NCBI RefSeq assembly: GCF_017309955.1
Contig: NZ_CP021248.1
Coordinates: forward strand, 868,001-932,000
Source: Novosphingobium sp. KA1
Lineage (GTDB): Bacteria; Pseudomonadota; Alphaproteobacteria; Sphingomonadales; Sphingomonadaceae
Length of the DNA: 64,000 nucleotides
Direction of reading: 5' to 3'
The notes below the pieces were generated by a model. The model was not told where the DNA came from, searched no databases, and saw only the letters and a list, made by a program, of their open reading frames with translations. Below, in pieces: positions 63,179-64,000 of this stretch. Both the position numbers and the translations under genes were made by a program. The stretch's first letter is position 1. The number at the start of each line of letters is the position of its first letter.

Positions 63179-64000
63179 TCACGAGGCGAATTTCAGCGTT
63201 ACGAGCACGACGTCGTTGGTCTGCATCGGCAGTTCGACCAAGGCGGTGCCGTCCCGGCCGACGGAGATGGTCTTGCCGGTTTCCGTCGTGTCGGCGGTTT
63301 CCTGACGCAGGCGATCGAGCTGTGCGGCATCGACGGATTCCGGCATGCCCATGTCGATATAGAGCGAGAGCGGATCGTTGTGCCGATAACCGGTGCGGTG
63401 CGTCTCGAGCCGGTAGCGGCCCGGCGCGAGGTGCTCGAAGCGGATCGTTACCGGATCGCTCGTCCGCGATGGCTGGAGGCGGGTATAGAACGGCTTGTTG
63501 CTCAGGGTCTGCTCGGGCTGGTGCCAATCCCAGACCACCGCGCTGACGGCCTTGCCCTCGCGCGAGGCGAACGTGAATTCGTCCGCCACCGGGATGGCCC
63601 GGCCGCGCAAGGCATGGAGGTACTTGTAGGCGAACCATGCCGGCTTGCGGATGCCCTCGCGGTTCATCAGACCGAACCCGCCGTGGAAGGGCGTGGGCGG
63701 CGGACCGGGCTCCTCGAACAGGTCGGTGTAGGTCCAGTAGCTCATGCCCTGCACCATGCCGGCGGTCTTTTTGAGTTTGGTGAGGATGTAGGGCGCACTG
63801 ACATAGCTGTCGTGCACGAAGTCGCGGGGGGTGTAGCTGGTGCTCCACTCGGTGAAATAGAGCGGGATGCCGGGATAGGCGGAAGCCTCGATCTGCTCGC
63901 GCACGCGCCGCACATCGCCGATGATCGCGTCGGGCGAGGAGGAGAGCTTGGTGTCCTGCTTGCCCTGTTCGTCGAGGAAGCCGCCCTCGACGCCGTAGGT
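63179..64000 (-). CDS. GH39 glycoside hydrolase (beta-xylosidase type), 5' end outside window
   Basis: The frame is open to the right edge, so only about the last 273 residues are present. The segment GIPLYFTEWSTSYTPRDFVHDS holds the catalytic nucleophile Glu typical of GH39. It is followed by YWTYTDLFEEPGPPPTPFHGGFGLMNREGIRKPAWFAYK, the barrel end, and a beta-sandwich C-terminal domain. It is 17 bp from the GH43 start, so the two form a hemicellulose-degrading pair. The N-terminal portion and signal peptide cannot be seen. Confidence 0.88.
   Translation of the reverse strand, partial: TYGVEGGFLDEQGKQDTKLSSSPDAIIGDVRRVREQIEASAYPGIPLYFTEWSTSYTPRDFVHDSYVSAPYILTKLKKTAGMVQGMSYWTYTDLFEEPGPPPTPFHGGFGLMNREGIRKPAWFAYKYLHALRGRAIPVADEFTFASREGKAVSAVVWDWHQPEQTLSNKPFYTRLQPSRTSDPVTIRFEHLAPGRYRLETHRTGYRHNDPLSLYIDMGMPESVDAAQLDRLRQETADTTETGKTISVGRDGTALVELPMQTNDVVLVTLKFAS

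Noticed and set aside
61341..63305. Plus-strand frame of 654 codons opposite the GH43 gene
   Set aside because: The GH43 enzyme with a twin-arginine signal on the minus strand explains the region.

Overview
The window is GC-rich DNA from an alphaproteobacterium, most likely Sphingomonadales and probably Novosphingobium or a close relative. This rests on gene content and protein style: a MucR-family regulator without the zinc-binding cysteines, the DUF736/DUF2493/DUF6117 accessory set usual on sphingomonad conjugative elements, a cobA-DUF2849-cysI-DUF934-cysH sulfur operon, and an aerobic cob operon. No database search was possible, so the genus is an inference.

Positions 1-17328 are accessory DNA. 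They hold two nuclease-like loci (207-1342 and 1453-2241), a MucR-type regulator with a very long Lys/Ala/Pro tail, a DUF736/DUF2493/DUF6117/DUF2493 block, a repeat-rich intergenic region that may be an origin of transfer, and a mobilisation module: ribbon-helix-helix protein, VirD4/TraD-type coupling ATPase, MobF relaxase-helicase and VirB1-like lytic transglycosylase. No mating-pore genes are present. The region ends in a nested insertion: an IS3-family element (14402-17328) has cut off a nucleotidyltransferase gene and is itself split inside a DDE catalytic motif by an IS110-family element with a structured 5' non-coding region, a good bridge-RNA candidate. The IS3 element has no visible target duplication, so it probably marks a rearranged junction with the chromosome.

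Positions 17368-64000 look like ordinary chromosome. First comes proline catabolism (divergent putR/putA with a palindromic operator), then a reductase, an MFS transporter, a COG4705 membrane protein, and an acetyltransferase paired with a divergent proline-dehydrogenase-like protein. The minus-strand sulfur operon (cobA, DUF2849, cysI, DUF934, cysH) makes siroheme precursor and reduces APS/PAPS and sulfite. Positions 31213-39917 carry three proteins related to cyclic-di-GMP, two with degraded catalytic motifs (a PilZ-XRE fusion, a PAS-GGDEF protein with an intact I-site, an HD-GYP-like protein). Between them lie metC, queF, a GNAT-nitrilase fusion and a proline-rich membrane protein.

Positions 40064-51255 are a glycogen/alpha-glucan locus: a GH13 glucosidase divergent from a tightly coupled glgP-glgB-glgC-glgA-glgX operon. 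A cobalamin riboswitch (51337-51539) then leads the oxygen-dependent cobalamin operon cobG-H-I-J, cobL-E-M-F, with cobK on the opposite strand. The start codons of cobK and cobL share a CATG. The first enzyme of that pathway, cobA, is instead in the sulfur operon. The window closes on the minus strand with a MASE1 sensor kinase, a FixJ-type response regulator, and two xylan/arabinan-type glycoside hydrolases (GH43, and GH39 cut by the window edge).
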